DNA from: Nostoc sp. NMS2
Lineage (GTDB): Bacteria > Cyanobacteriota > Cyanobacteriia > Cyanobacteriales > Nostocaceae
DNA length: 64,000 nt
Assembly (NCBI RefSeq): GCF_017115105.1
Contig: NZ_JABXKH010000109.1
Span: forward strand, 1 to 64,000
Reading direction: 5' to 3'
The notes under the pieces are model-generated. The model had not been told where the DNA came from. It made no database searches and was given only the letters and a program-made list of their open reading frames with translations. The translations under genes were made by a program, and so were the position numbers. The first letter of the stretch is position 1. Every line of letters begins with the position of its first letter. Of the stretch, positions 24,408 to 33,068 are shown one piece after another.

Positions 24408-25160
24408 TCACACAGCAGTGTAACCACCATCTATCAGGTGGAAGCTGCCTGTGACGAAAGAGGCTTGCTCCGACAACAGGAAGCTAACCATGTCCGCGAC
24501 TTCCTCGGTTCGTGCAAGGCGACCTAAAGGGTGCAAGTCAGCCATCTGCTTTCGCGCTGACTCTGGTAACTCTTGCATCTGAGGTGTATCAACATAACCT
24601 GGCCCGATTGCAGTCACCCGGATGCCCTGGTTTGCATATTCCAATGCTGCTGCCTTTGTCAGACCGATAATGCCGTGCTTGGCAGTGACATAGGGAGCAA
24701 TACCCGCCACTCCGACCGCACCAGCGGCAGATGACATATTCACAATTGCCCCACCACCGCTTTGAATCATTGCTGGAATTTCATATTTCAGCCCAAAGAA
24801 AATGCCGTTAAGATTAGTCGCAATCACACGATGCCACCATTCAATCTCATAATCGGCGGTATTAATCCCATGCGGCCCGGTAAAGCCAGCATTATTGACT
24901 GCTAGGTTCAACCCGCCAAATCGCTCCACCGTTTCGGCTACCATTGCCTCCACAGCGCGATGGTCAGACACATCAGTTTCAATAACGTGTGTCCGCTTGC
25001 CAGATGAATCCAACCGCCTAGCTACTTCCTCCGCTCCTTCGGCATTGATGTCTGCCAGAACGACCCGCGCACCGTTTTTGTACAGGTTGACGGCAATGGC
25101 TTCGCCAAGACCTCTGGCTGCACCAGTGACAATAGCTATCTTGTTTGCGAATTCGGTCAC
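24408..25160 (-). CDS. SDR-family NAD(P)-dependent oxidoreductase
   Basis: A classical short-chain dehydrogenase of 250 residues with all hallmarks: TGAARGLGEAIAVNL (nucleotide site, residues 12-26), ADINAEG, NNAGFTG near 90, catalytic Ser in IVNMSSAAGAVG near 143, YVTAKHGIIGLTK (YxxxK near 157), GPGYVDTPQ and the C-terminal VTGSFHLIDGGY. Asp after the second beta strand (VVLADINAEG) suggests NAD preference. The substrate cannot be told. It is not clustered with a pathway here. Confidence 0.92.
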   Translation of the reverse strand: MTEFANKIAIVTGAARGLGEAIAVNLYKNGARVVLADINAEGAEEVARRLDSSGKRTHVIETDVSDHRAVEAMVAETVERFGGLNLAVNNAGFTGPHGINTADYEIEWWHRVIATNLNGIFFGLKYEIPAMIQSGGGAIVNMSSAAGAVGVAGIAPYVTAKHGIIGLTKAAALEYANQGIRVTAIGPGYVDTPQMQELPESARKQMADLHPLGRLARTEEVADMVSFLLSEQASFVTGSFHLIDGGYTAV

Positions 25161-25230
25161 TGGCTTATCCCCTGCGAATCAACGCTGTACTCTTTGTCAG
25201 TTCCAGAGAGCAACCTACTACAATGGCGAG

Positions 25231-25410
25231 TTGATTATACAGCCTCGACCACGCTGGACACAACAGCAACAGTTAGAGTTGCTTGATTGGCATCCGTTGT
25301 TTACTGGCAAATGTCCCAAATGTGGTGCTGAGTATGAACGCGATTGCACCTCAAGAATACACTGGGATTGTCCAAACTCAGAATGTGGCTGCATGGACGA
25401 TACTGTGTAG
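25231..25410 (+). CDS. Small zinc-ribbon protein, 59 aa
   Basis: A frame from TTG 25231 gives IIQPRPRWTQQQQLELLDWH, then FTGKCPKCGAEYERDCTSR and WDCPNSECGCMDD. CPKCG and CPNSECG form a likely four-cysteine zinc site. The frame is open further upstream without a good start, so this could be the 3' end of a truncated gene. No close partner is present. The start is uncertain. Confidence 0.4.
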   Translation: MIIQPRPRWTQQQQLELLDWHPLFTGKCPKCGAEYERDCTSRIHWDCPNSECGCMDDTV

Positions 25411-25455
25411 AGCGATCGCCTAGAAAGCGACTAATATTACAGGTCATTACAAATT

Positions 25456-25632
25456 TCAAGTAAGTGTAGAACCACCGAACGTATTTAGGTAAGCATTAAC
25501 AGCTTCCTCACCAAGACCGCCAGCTTGAGCATGACGAAGTAGCGTATGTTCGGCATAGCAATACTTATACCCAATAGGGCATTGAATCCTGCAACAACCA
25601 CTGGTGCTGACAACATAACTGTAAAATAGCAA
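25456..25632 (-). CDS. Possible small Cys-rich ORF
   Basis: A 58-codon minus-strand frame from TTG 25632 contains SGCCRIQCPIGYKYCYAEHT, then LRHAQAGGLGEEAVNAYLNT and stops at 25456. Four cysteines in 14 residues followed by a regular amphipathic helix look more like coding than chance. There is no clear ribosome site, and it may be a gene remnant. It lies just downstream of the small membrane protein gene on the same strand. Confidence 0.3.
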   Translation of the reverse strand: MLFYSYVVSTSGCCRIQCPIGYKYCYAEHTLLRHAQAGGLGEEAVNAYLNTFGGSTLT

Positions 25633-25656
25633 AGGTATTGAAAAAAATCTGAAATT

Positions 25657-25917
25657 TTAAGTATCTTGGTCAGGATAACCTTTTCTAGATTTCAGCTTTT
25701 TTAGACCGTGTTTTAATATTATTATGAATATGACAGCAAGGGCAAAAGTAATTACTAATAATATTGCTATTGGCAGGGAGCAATTTACTTGAGTTGTACT
25801 CCACGAACATAGGAAAAATAGAGTCTGTATCCCAAAGATGCTCCCTAAAATTAAGCTAAATATGCCAATAGCACCAACACATACAAGAATATATCCAGCA
25901 TTTTTATTTTTGCTCAT
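25657..25917 (-). CDS. Small two-span membrane protein
   Basis: The 86-residue protein has two strong membrane segments (about residues 9-31, ILVCVGAIGIFSLILGSIFG; and 47-68, LPIAILLVITFALAVIFIII) joined by a short loop with two cysteines (FLCSWSTTQVNCSLP) and ends with a positively charged cytoplasmic tail (KHGLKKLKSRKGYPDQDT). No family is recognised; it could be a stress or toxin-like membrane peptide. It stands in a gene-poor area. Confidence 0.55.
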   Translation of the reverse strand: MSKNKNAGYILVCVGAIGIFSLILGSIFGIQTLFFLCSWSTTQVNCSLPIAILLVITFALAVIFIIILKHGLKKLKSRKGYPDQDT

Positions 25918-26293
25918 AAATCCCTGGCTTCTGAGAAAAATTATTTTCTAGTTGCAGTTACACGGCTAGGCGAGTATTCCCAAAATAACAGAATTACAAC
26001 TCAAGCAATATGCTTAAACGGAAGCAGTGCTAGATTCTGGTGATTACCTTACCTCAGTACGCTTTGGGCAACGCATTGCAGAAGCAACTAAACGTGGCTT
26101 AAGTCGTTTTTGACACTTGTATTAAGTTATAGAACCCAAAGTCTCTGACGAAAAATTCTTTTCAAGCCAAAGTTACATTTCTGGAGCGATCGCTTCTTGT
26201 GCGTGACTCTGGAGCAAGGATTTTGTTTGAGTCGGATGCGTCAACGCAAGCCAAACCGATGCTATCCGCTACCAAGTGCTGATTGCATACAAT
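25918..26293. other. Intergenic, nothing recognised
   Basis: Contains one HIP1-like GCGATCGC near 26188 and short decayed coding-like fragments (for example around 26040-26110), but no ORF, repeat or promoter that I can support. Confidence 0.4.
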
Positions 26294-26731
26294 TTATTTG
26301 CAGTGTTTTTGGAGAAGAGATACGGCTAGTTCATAGCTATTAGGTTGAGTTTGTACTGCATAGGCTTCTCTTTCTAAATCTTGCCTGTGAACATCAGTGT
26401 AACGCCTAAAAAAAGGTCGAGCATAATTGCTAGGCTTAATATTTAGACCTAAAACTTTTATTTTCCCTTTTCCTGCACATACCTGTGCAGCATGAACAGC
26501 TTCATGAATTATAGTCTGAGTACCAATGTGTAACTCAAACACTACTGGATTGATCCAAATTTTTTTGTCAGCTTCTCTTAATAAACCATAAGCTCCTCGC
26601 TTTGGTGGTAACTCAATTACTACTTCAAACCCAAACTTTTCTAATTGCTTTTTTAAATTGAGGAATTTCGATTCAGGATTAGATGTCTGAGATAGAAGAA
26701 ACAGAGAATTTAATATTAAAAATTTATTCAT
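26294..26731 (-). CDS. HExxH zincin-like protein
   Basis: The 145-residue protein has IIHEAVHAAQV (HExxH, near residue 77) and, 40 residues later, DLEREAYAVQ, where many zincins place the third zinc ligand, a glutamate. It starts with a short hydrophobic stretch (MNKFLILNSLFLLSQ) that could be a signal peptide. A metallopeptidase role is inferred from motif order. Its start region faces the SNase gene on the opposite strand, with both promoters in a shared gap of about 230 bp. Confidence 0.65.
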   Translation of the reverse strand: MNKFLILNSLFLLSQTSNPESKFLNLKKQLEKFGFEVVIELPPKRGAYGLLREADKKIWINPVVFELHIGTQTIIHEAVHAAQVCAGKGKIKVLGLNIKPSNYARPFFRRYTDVHRQDLEREAYAVQTQPNSYELAVSLLQKHCK

Positions 26732-26959
26732 AAAACTTTAAAGCTTTGAATGACAAGAAAAAGCTGATAAAATACCCCAAAGCTTAACATACTTTTGGCT
26801 GGAAATAAAATACATCAATTTGCGAATAATTACAAATTTATTCGCCATTAGAGCTAAAGTTTTATCCTTTGTTTATACATAAACTGTTAAAGAACCTGCT
26901 GAATGTTCACTGCGGTTAAAATTGTGGTTTCTTAATATTGCAATACTAGATGTAGCAAC

Positions 26960-27496
26960 ATGAAGTCATTGTGGAGAACTCCCATAATTTTAACTGCGGT
27001 CGCTGGAGCTATCATCACCGCTATCTTGATTTTCCAAAGAACTAACCAGCCATCCATCGCGCTTACCGAAGAATGGATCGCTACCCAAGTGGCAGATGGG
27101 GACAGCATCACAGTTCGTCAAACAGATGGTAGTCAAATGGAGGTTGAGCTTTGTGGAATTGATGCCCCGGAAGTGAAACAAGGTGAAGTGCCAGCACAAG
27201 CATTGAGCAATGAAGCAAAAGATAAACTACTCAAGCTAGTCGCTTCTGCCGATAACCAACTAATGATTATTCCAGTAGCAAAAGATAGCGATGGTCGTAC
27301 TGTTGCTGAAGTGATGGCTCACGGACAGGGTGAGGCTGAGATTAGTTTTCAGGAAGAACTGCTTAAAAGCGGCTTGGCTAAAACGCGACTTGGTGGAGTG
27401 GAATGCCCAAACAGGATAGCTTTTGAACAGGCTCAGAAAATAGCGATCGCATCAAAGGCTGGAGTGTGGAGCCAAAGCAACTTAGAGTTGCCTTGA
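26960..27496 (+). CDS. Thermonuclease (SNase-like), membrane-anchored or secreted
   Basis: The N-terminal hydrophobic segment (IILTAVAGAIITAILIF, residues 9-25) anchors or exports the protein. The SNase domain follows: QVADGDSITVRQTDG, VELCGIDAPEVKQGE (the usual R-x-x-GIDAPE with Leu-Cys), and AKDSDGRTVAEVMAHGQG. The third active residue block reads GLAKTRLG. These enzymes degrade DNA and RNA outside the cytoplasm. It is a single gene, followed by a MITE. Confidence 0.85.
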   Translation: MKSLWRTPIILTAVAGAIITAILIFQRTNQPSIALTEEWIATQVADGDSITVRQTDGSQMEVELCGIDAPEVKQGEVPAQALSNEAKDKLLKLVASADNQLMIIPVAKDSDGRTVAEVMAHGQGEAEISFQEELLKSGLAKTRLGGVECPNRIAFEQAQKIAIASKAGVWSQSNLELP

Positions 27497-27549
27497 GATT
27501 ATTGCCAGCATGATCATTAAAACTTGGTAATCTTACTTCTTTGCGCCTT

Positions 27550-27652
27550 ATACCAATTCTGTATAAAGATGCGCCAAATTATATAAGGAACGAACCGCAA
27601 AGGGTGCAAAGGAAGAAAGAAAATTTGGCGCAGCTTCACAAAGAAATGGTAT
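27550..27652. mobile_element. MITE, 103 bp
   Basis: Imperfect terminal inverted repeats of about 31 bp: the left begins ATACCAATTCTGTATAAAG and the right, reversed, begins ATACCATTTCTTTGTGAAG; both inner ends read TGCGCCAAATT. It is flanked by TA. The family is common in Nostoc-type genomes. No coding. Confidence 0.7.
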
Positions 27653-27690
27653 TACCACTACCGTATGCTAAAAAGCTTGTTTTATAAAAC

Positions 27691-27888
27691 CTAAGATTTC
27701 CACTGTTCTACCAAGCTTTTCTTTTTTAAGGTCACATCTCCTCCAACAAATGCAGGCAACCCTAGAAGCAACCGATATTCATTAACGGTAATAATGCCCT
27801 GTCCAAAAGCTTCATCTATTAAATTAGTGTTTTTTATTCCGATTTCTGATAGATTAACAGATTCATTATTAGAACTATTTTCTAACAT
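27691..27888 (-). CDS. Small protein at the end of the hxs operon
   Basis: Sixty-five residues beginning MLENSSNNESVNLSEIGIKN and including GIITVNEYRLLLGLPAFVGG and LVEQWKS. It begins 10 bp after hxsC on the same strand, so it is probably in the operon. I do not recognise a family. It could be a second substrate, a partner protein or an unrelated gene. The GIITxxEYRxxLGL phrase resembles helices seen in phage portal-type proteins, which is likely coincidental. Confidence 0.55.
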   Translation of the reverse strand: MLENSSNNESVNLSEIGIKNTNLIDEAFGQGIITVNEYRLLLGLPAFVGGDVTLKKKSLVEQWKS

Positions 27889-27898
27889 TGCTTATCTA

Positions 27899-29083
27899 CT
27901 ATTTAGTAAGGAAAGGTGTTATATTTTCACTATATTTAAACATTGCAGAGCTAAAGAAGCCACCACAGTGGTCTTTTTCAACGCAAGCCTTGCATTCTGA
28001 CATATATTCGTTTTTCCAGTCAGAAATACTCTTGCGATTGTAAGGATATAAACGTGGATCAAGTAAGCATAACTGGTGATTGTAAACTGAAACAACCATT
28101 TTGTTTCGTGTAAGAATTTCAACCGCTTCCACCAACTGTAGCTGATATTGAGTTGGGTCAATCCATAAGTCATCAATGTTAGGACGGGTAAAACCCATCA
28201 TCTCTAAACCCATAAAAGCGACGTGATCAACAAATAGAAGGTTACGTGCAATAAAGCTAGCCAATTCCGGCAGACGAGAATAAGTTTGTTTGTGAATAAC
28301 AACTCGAATTTCTACTTGTTGTTTATAGCGTTTTAAATTAAGAATTCCGCGAATTGTCTCATCAAAGGCTCCATCTGCCTGAACAACATAGTCATGAATA
28401 TTAGAAATGTCTGAATATAAGGGTATCCCAATCATCAAATCAGAGTGCTTGATTTGAGCAATTTGGGAAGCAAGCTGCTCATAGGCAAACTTTCTACCAT
28501 TGGAAAGCATATGCACAGAAGTTTCAGGCAAATAGTTTTTTAATGCCCTTATCAAAATTAACATATCCTCCCCAAGCATGGTGGGTTCACCTCCTGTAAT
28601 ACCAATTTCCTTACTTTCTCTACTTATTAAAGGAATAGCAGTCAATAGCTCTTTGACTAAGTATCCATCATCTATATTTTTAGGAGGCTGAGAACACATT
28701 AAGCAATAGTTGTTACAACGTTCTGTTACTAACAAAGAGTTAGAAGTTGAATGACGGCGGTACATAACACTCAAAGTATGCTGCTCTGGGTCAAAGCGAA
28801 CTACATCTTCAGCACTCAAATAATGCAGTTCTTCACTTAGGCGAAAACAATTATTAACTTGATTAGTATCATATTTAGTATTATCAATCAAAAAGTAAGC
28901 CCTGAAACCTGTGGGTAGTCCACCACAGAGGGGCTGTTTCACTAATAAAATAGCCTCATGCCTTAAAGCAAATGGAAGGTTAATATTGTCGGTTAAACGA
29001 GCGATAAAAGCCCCAGATGTCCACTTGCTGATAGATTCAATTTTCCGAGAGTAAAGTTTTAGCATACTTAATTCCTTACCCAA
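27899..29083 (-). CDS. hxsC: HxsC, His-Xaa-Ser system radical SAM maturase
   Basis: A radical SAM enzyme of 394 residues with the [4Fe-4S] motif CNNYCLMC near residue 123, followed by EIGITGGEPTML (GGE). The C-terminal cluster is short (CKACVEKDHCGGFF), as in HxsC rather than a full SPASM domain. In the hxs system, HxsB and HxsC act on the repeat peptide HxsA; the chemical product was unknown when the family was defined. It overlaps hxsB by 16 bp and follows it in the operon. Confidence 0.87.
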   Translation of the reverse strand: MGKELSMLKLYSRKIESISKWTSGAFIARLTDNINLPFALRHEAILLVKQPLCGGLPTGFRAYFLIDNTKYDTNQVNNCFRLSEELHYLSAEDVVRFDPEQHTLSVMYRRHSTSNSLLVTERCNNYCLMCSQPPKNIDDGYLVKELLTAIPLISRESKEIGITGGEPTMLGEDMLILIRALKNYLPETSVHMLSNGRKFAYEQLASQIAQIKHSDLMIGIPLYSDISNIHDYVVQADGAFDETIRGILNLKRYKQQVEIRVVIHKQTYSRLPELASFIARNLLFVDHVAFMGLEMMGFTRPNIDDLWIDPTQYQLQLVEAVEILTRNKMVVSVYNHQLCLLDPRLYPYNRKSISDWKNEYMSECKACVEKDHCGGFFSSAMFKYSENITPFLTK

Positions 29084-30543
29084 CTAAATAGTATTTCCTT
29101 GGCTTCTGGGTCATCTTCTAGCAAAGTGATAATATGGCGTAAAATTTCCATATTTTTCTTGCAAAAACCACTAAAAGCCTTATGTCCAACATAATCTCCT
29201 TGGGTAGCATGGTGATAAACGGGATCGCTGCCGCAGTAAGCTTGGAAACCGCAATCTTGACACATTGGGCTACTTTCGCACAGTGATTGCTCTAATGGAT
29301 CGAGAAGCGCATCTGAGAGCATCATTTGCTCATAAGTATCGGTTTGTAAATTACCTAACCTAAATGTTTTATCTCCCATCTCTGCTAACATTCTAGACTC
29401 ATCTGAAGCGTATACTTCTCCATCATGATTAAAAATGATGGCACTAATACCGATACCAGCTGGTGATTGCAAATCAACATAGGAAGTTCCAAAAGGTGTC
29501 AGCATCTTATTTAAAAAGATGCTAGTATAATCCTCAACTAATTGGTATCCTTGTTTATTGATTTGCAGGATATAATCAAGTCCCTTCTTATAAAATTCCA
29601 ACCACTCTAAAGTAGTGTAGGCTTCATATGTTTTAGTCTTGATTGCAAAACCATAAGGACTTAAAGGCCGCAGAAATATACTGTGGAAGTCTTGACGAAT
29701 GTACTCATCAATAATTTCTGTTACTCTGGGCAAGCTGGCTTTAGTAGTAGTCATAAGTGCGCCAACTTTATCTATACCTAAAACTGACCGCACTCGCTGA
29801 ATACCTTGAATGGTTGACTGATAACTATTCATTCCGGGACGAGGACGATTCGCATTATGCAAGTCCTCTGAACCATCAAGAGAAGTAGAGATTAATATAT
29901 CGTGTTCCAAGCAAAACTGTAAGATTTCTTCATTAATTTGTGAGAGGTTAGTAGCAATAACAAATTGTAGGTTCTTTTGGTGAGTTAAGTTTTTTTGTTT
30001 TGCTGCCAAAACAATCTCTTTGATCAAATCAAAGTTAAGTAGTGGCTCACCACCCTGAAACTCGATCTTGATGTTTAGCGCTGGACTTTGGAACGTAAAC
30101 TCTAATGCCTTGTGAGCATAAGCAGCAGACATATCATAAGCAGTTCTATCATGGCTTTGGCGAGAAACTTGGCAATAAGGACAAGAGTGATCACAGCGCA
30201 AGGTTACAACGAACATATGCAGACTGGTAAAGTTAGCAATTTGCATACTTTTAGTCCGGTACTTTAAAGCTAGTAAATCTAAAGCAACCGATGAATCAGC
30301 ATCTAATAGAAAATGTTTTGATTTAAGCTGGTTGTAGACTATTGAATTGGGAACCAGTAGTTTATGTACAAAGTCCTGTAATAGGTTTTGGGGCAGGACA
30401 ACATATTCCCCTACTTCATTAGTCAGTACGTATCGCTTGGCATCAAGGCGGATAAAGCGAAACGGTAAGAGTTGATACCCTGATATTAAGCTCTGATTGT
30501 AAAAATCTAGAGGTTTAAATCGTTGCGAAACGGGTAATCCCAT
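29068..30543 (-). CDS. hxsB: HxsB, His-Xaa-Ser system radical SAM/SPASM maturase
   Basis: The 491-residue enzyme has the radical SAM motif CDHSCPYC near residue 114, FQGGEPLLNF (GGE) and STSLDGSEDLHNANRPR. Its SPASM C-terminus has CESSPMCQDCGFQAYCGSDP and SGFCKKNM, giving the ligands for auxiliary Fe-S clusters. Together with the N-terminal FRFIRLDAKRYVLTNEVGEY (a substrate-binding-like segment) this fits HxsB. It lies between hxsD (10 bp) and hxsC (overlap). Confidence 0.88.
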   Translation of the reverse strand: MGLPVSQRFKPLDFYNQSLISGYQLLPFRFIRLDAKRYVLTNEVGEYVVLPQNLLQDFVHKLLVPNSIVYNQLKSKHFLLDADSSVALDLLALKYRTKSMQIANFTSLHMFVVTLRCDHSCPYCQVSRQSHDRTAYDMSAAYAHKALEFTFQSPALNIKIEFQGGEPLLNFDLIKEIVLAAKQKNLTHQKNLQFVIATNLSQINEEILQFCLEHDILISTSLDGSEDLHNANRPRPGMNSYQSTIQGIQRVRSVLGIDKVGALMTTTKASLPRVTEIIDEYIRQDFHSIFLRPLSPYGFAIKTKTYEAYTTLEWLEFYKKGLDYILQINKQGYQLVEDYTSIFLNKMLTPFGTSYVDLQSPAGIGISAIIFNHDGEVYASDESRMLAEMGDKTFRLGNLQTDTYEQMMLSDALLDPLEQSLCESSPMCQDCGFQAYCGSDPVYHHATQGDYVGHKAFSGFCKKNMEILRHIITLLEDDPEAKEILFSWVRN

Positions 30544-30553
30544 TTTATTTTAA

Positions 30554-30886
30554 TTAAGTTATTAATGAAGTTTTGGAAAATGCTTGAGCTAGTATTAAGT
30601 TGCGTACTGCCTCGCTTTCTTTGGCAATGATTTCTCGCAAGTCTTGATCCATAAGTTCTTCCGAAAAACCAGCAATTACCTCTTGTATTTTCTCGGAAAC
30701 CGTGGGTTCAGTAAAAGTAAGTAGAACGCATAATTCTTGTTCATGTTTATCTTGTAAAAACACAGAACATTGAGAGGCAAACTTATAAGCTGTCTTTTTA
30801 ATAGCACTCAGACTGTATAAATCTAAATTGATAAATAGTTTTGCCTGATTACCTTCTATGATAAAACTGTTATCTGATAATGCCAT
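30554..30886 (-). CDS. hxsD: HxsD, His-Xaa-Ser system protein
   Basis: A 110-residue soluble protein placed directly before hxsB. It has LFINLDLYSLSAIKKTAYKF and FLQDKHEQELCVLLTF, followed by helical IAGFSEELMDQDLREIIAKE. This matches the size, position and Y-xx-xAI-K-T-AYKF pattern of HxsD, which may act as a peptide-recognition partner for the radical SAM enzymes; that role is inferred. It starts the hxsDBC block. Confidence 0.8.
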   Translation of the reverse strand: MALSDNSFIIEGNQAKLFINLDLYSLSAIKKTAYKFASQCSVFLQDKHEQELCVLLTFTEPTVSEKIQEVIAGFSEELMDQDLREIIAKESEAVRNLILAQAFSKTSLIT

Positions 30887-30974
30887 ACTTACTAATAATT
30901 AAAATAGTGATAATACTGAGAGCTAGGAAAAAACTTTTGGTAAGTGATTGCTATTAACTATTCTCTATTTATAC

Positions 30975-31058
30975 TTACAGATAGCTAGGAAGTTGTATAA
31001 GTAAAATTACCACTACTAACCCAACAGGTTTCAAAAAGTCTCGGTTTTTCTTAGTCAT
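30975..31058 (-). pseudogene. Truncated second hxsA precursor
   Basis: A 27-codon frame reads MTKKNRDFLKPVGLVVVILL then IQLPSYL and a stop. The first 17 residues differ from the intact HxsA start by one (D for G). The rest of the precursor, including the His-Xaa-Ser tail, is missing, so it cannot be a substrate. It sits between hxsD and the MITE. Confidence 0.75.
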
Positions 31059-31184
31059 AATTGGCTAATTATTTTTTGTTTTTACTTGTGGTATTCAGGC
31101 TAATAGCATAGTAGTGAAAAACAACCTTTGCCCTCAGTAATATTACTAGTTGTACTAAATATACAGGCAAATGAGTCTGCTGAA

Positions 31185-31391
31185 TATAGGAATCATATTT
31201 GATTTCTGCAAAAAATTACGAGACAATACGGAGGGATGTAGATGTCTAACAGCAAACAACTATCAACCTAGCAACACTGATTATTCAATAATAATCCGAT
31301 TAGATTTTTTTTAATATAAAATACAAGGGTGGGTTATAGCAAAGCATAACTCACCCTACGTAGATTACAAAAATCAAATATGATTTCTATA
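31185..31391. mobile_element. MITE, TA-flanked, 207 bp
   Basis: Left end TATAGGAATCATATTTGATT and right end, reversed, TATAGAAATCATATTTGATT form terminal repeats of about 27 bp with TA at both edges, as for IS630/Tc1-mariner relatives. It contains an inner hairpin (31325-31356: AGGGTGGGTTAT with ATAACTCACCCT) that could act as a terminator. A related copy lies at 61861-61975. It separates hxsA from the rest of the cluster. Confidence 0.78.
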
Positions 31392-31414
31392 CATAAATTC
31401 TCGTAGCAAGCTAC

Positions 31415-31705
31415 TTACCTACTACTGGAATAATGGGAGCTGTGTGAGCGATGAGAGCTATGAGAACGGTGTGAGTAATGTCTTGCTATTAGTTGTTCTT
31501 TGTTTATTCCTGCTGATGGTGCGATCACAAGCTGTTCATCTAAGTTATCACTTTTAGTAACCTGTGCATTCTCTACACTTAATTTACTAAAAGCATTACT
31601 CAAACGTTCACTAGAAGCGGCATTTCCTGGTAAAGGAGTTGTACTAAGTAAAGCTGCCACTACTAACCCTACTGGTTTCAGAAATCCTCTATTCTTTTTA
31701 GTCAT
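31415..31705 (-). CDS. hxsA: HxsA, His-Xaa-Ser repeat precursor peptide
   Basis: The 96-residue precursor begins with a signal-like region (FLKPVGLVVAALLSTTPLPG, residues 8-27), continues through a polar linker (SNAFSKLSVENAQVTKSDN) and ends with the modified region: HYSHRSHSSHRSHSSHYSSS, with histidines at three-residue steps, then R. This is the defining HxsA tail. HxsB and HxsC would modify these residues, and export is likely. A MITE and a truncated paralogue lie between it and hxsD, so it may have its own promoter or depend on read-through. Confidence 0.85.
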   Translation of the reverse strand: MTKKNRGFLKPVGLVVAALLSTTPLPGNAASSERLSNAFSKLSVENAQVTKSDNLDEQLVIAPSAGINKEQLIARHYSHRSHSSHRSHSSHYSSSR

Positions 31706-32194
31706 GCTCGGTTATATAATAGAAAAGGTTTGTTGTATGAATATGCAACAGCAGAAAAAATCAAACATCGATCAAGCACCAAATAATTTTTAACACGGTT
31801 TTTAAGTAACTTATTCAAAACCTAGACTATTTTTTGCTTGCTGCTTTTCCATACACTTAACACTTTAACTACAGACTTTCATACATAACAACAGTAATAT
31901 TGACTAAATAGCTTTTCTTAAAAATACTCATCAATCGCATTTAATTCGACTATTTAAGCATATAACTGACCTTAACCTTAGTTGCTTTCGAGCAGTCACA
32001 ATCTGCCCACGGAATCTTTGCGGTGTAGCTTTCTTTGAGTAGCGATCGCCTTACAGCGCTTCCGGCTATTATGCAATACAGTTTTCCTCTTGCTCCTCTT
32101 TTGTCATAGCTTTCAGCTTTGAGGATGTACCTCATAGCCGCCGAAAGTGCTGTATGCTTTCAGAATTTAACTTACGAAAATTTCTGTACTAATT
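31706..32194. other. Gap upstream of hxsA, no supported gene
   Basis: AT-rich; it must hold the hxsA promoter, but I cannot pick a convincing -35/-10 pair. A short minus-strand frame (31950-32135) has no coding features or ribosome site. Confidence 0.4.
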
Positions 32195-32659
32195 TTATAC
32201 AATTGCTCCCAATGTGCCATTAACCGCACGTAAATAATCATCTGGGGATAGCAGAAGCAGCATTCCTCGCATTCCACCAGAAACAGTAATCTGCTCAAAT
32301 AGGGTTGCTGTTTCATCAAGGTAAACTGGATAGTCTTTTTTACTAGCTAAAGCTGTCACACCCCCACGGATGTATCCTGTTAGTGGCTGAACTTCCTTGA
32401 GAGCAACTGTCTCAACCTTGCGGTTTCCTGAAATCCGCGCCAAGGCTTTTAAATCTAACTGAGCATTTCCTGGCACAACAGCAAAACAGATACCTGTTGT
32501 GTCACCTCTGACTACTAGAGTTTTAAAAACTTGCTCTGGGGGAAGTCCCACTTTATAGGCTGTACTTTCAGCAGCCAGATCGTCAGGGTTAACTTCATAG
32601 CTCAGGATTTGGTAGGGAATACCTAGTTTATCCAGTAGTCGAGCAGCATTCGTTTTCAT
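32195..32659 (-). CDS. ybaK: YbaK-type Cys-tRNA(Pro)/Cys-tRNA deacylase
   Basis: The protein hydrolyses mischarged Cys-tRNA(Pro), an editing step in translation. I take the start at 32659 (MKTNAARLLDKLGIPYQILS), which fits YbaK; the longer frame to 32686 overlaps vapC. Motifs include VFKTLVVRGD near residue 51 (catalytic lysine), FAVVPGNAQLDLKALAR and GGVTALASKKDYPVYLDE. Its length, 154 residues, is normal. It follows the VapBC-like genes closely (11 bp) and may share their transcript. Confidence 0.9.
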   Translation of the reverse strand: MKTNAARLLDKLGIPYQILSYEVNPDDLAAESTAYKVGLPPEQVFKTLVVRGDTTGICFAVVPGNAQLDLKALARISGNRKVETVALKEVQPLTGYIRGGVTALASKKDYPVYLDETATLFEQITVSGGMRGMLLLLSPDDYLRAVNGTLGAIV

Positions 32660-32669
32660 TGCTCTTAAC

Positions 32670-33068
32670 TTACTCCCAATCCTCAATCACCAGTCCACTA
32701 ACGCGACTAAATTCTCTTGTGTTGTGCGTAACTAATGTTAAGTTATTCACTAGAGCAATTGCCGCAATTTGCAAATCATAAGGCCCAATTGGTGTACCAA
32801 CCTTCCCTAACTCTGCCCGAATTGTGCCAAAAATCCGAGCCGCCCGATCATCAAAAGGCAAAGATACAAAATTATTTAAGAATGCTTCTTGTAATGTTAA
32901 AGTCCGTGTGGGATTATGACTTCGCATTGCACCATAAAATAGTTCGGCTTTTACTACCGAACAAACAACAATATCTGCTGGTGATAGCGATTCTAACCTC
33001 TGCCTCACAGCAGACATAGGACGATTCAGATAAACAATACAAGCATTAGTATCTAACAAAAATCTCAC
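32670..33068 (-). CDS. vapC: VapC-type PIN-domain toxin
   Basis: The 132-residue PIN domain carries the usual acidic residues: D in MRFLLDTNACIVYL (residue 6), E in VVKAELFYGA (about 42), D near 97 in IGPYDLQIAAIAL and a further THNTREFSRV block. These bind divalent metal for RNA cleavage, usually of tRNA. It overlaps the antitoxin gene by 4 bp, so the pair is co-translated. The motif set is intact, so the toxin is likely active. Confidence 0.9.
   Translation of the reverse strand: MRFLLDTNACIVYLNRPMSAVRQRLESLSPADIVVCSVVKAELFYGAMRSHNPTRTLTLQEAFLNNFVSLPFDDRAARIFGTIRAELGKVGTPIGPYDLQIAAIALVNNLTLVTHNTREFSRVSGLVIEDWE

Noticed and set aside
24895-25230. Plus-strand frame opposite the SDR gene
   Set aside because: It is a shadow of the SDR; only the part after 25195 looks coding and is listed separately.
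31950-32135. 61-codon minus-strand frame upstream of ybaK
   Set aside because: No ribosome site, no recognisable pattern and no operon context.
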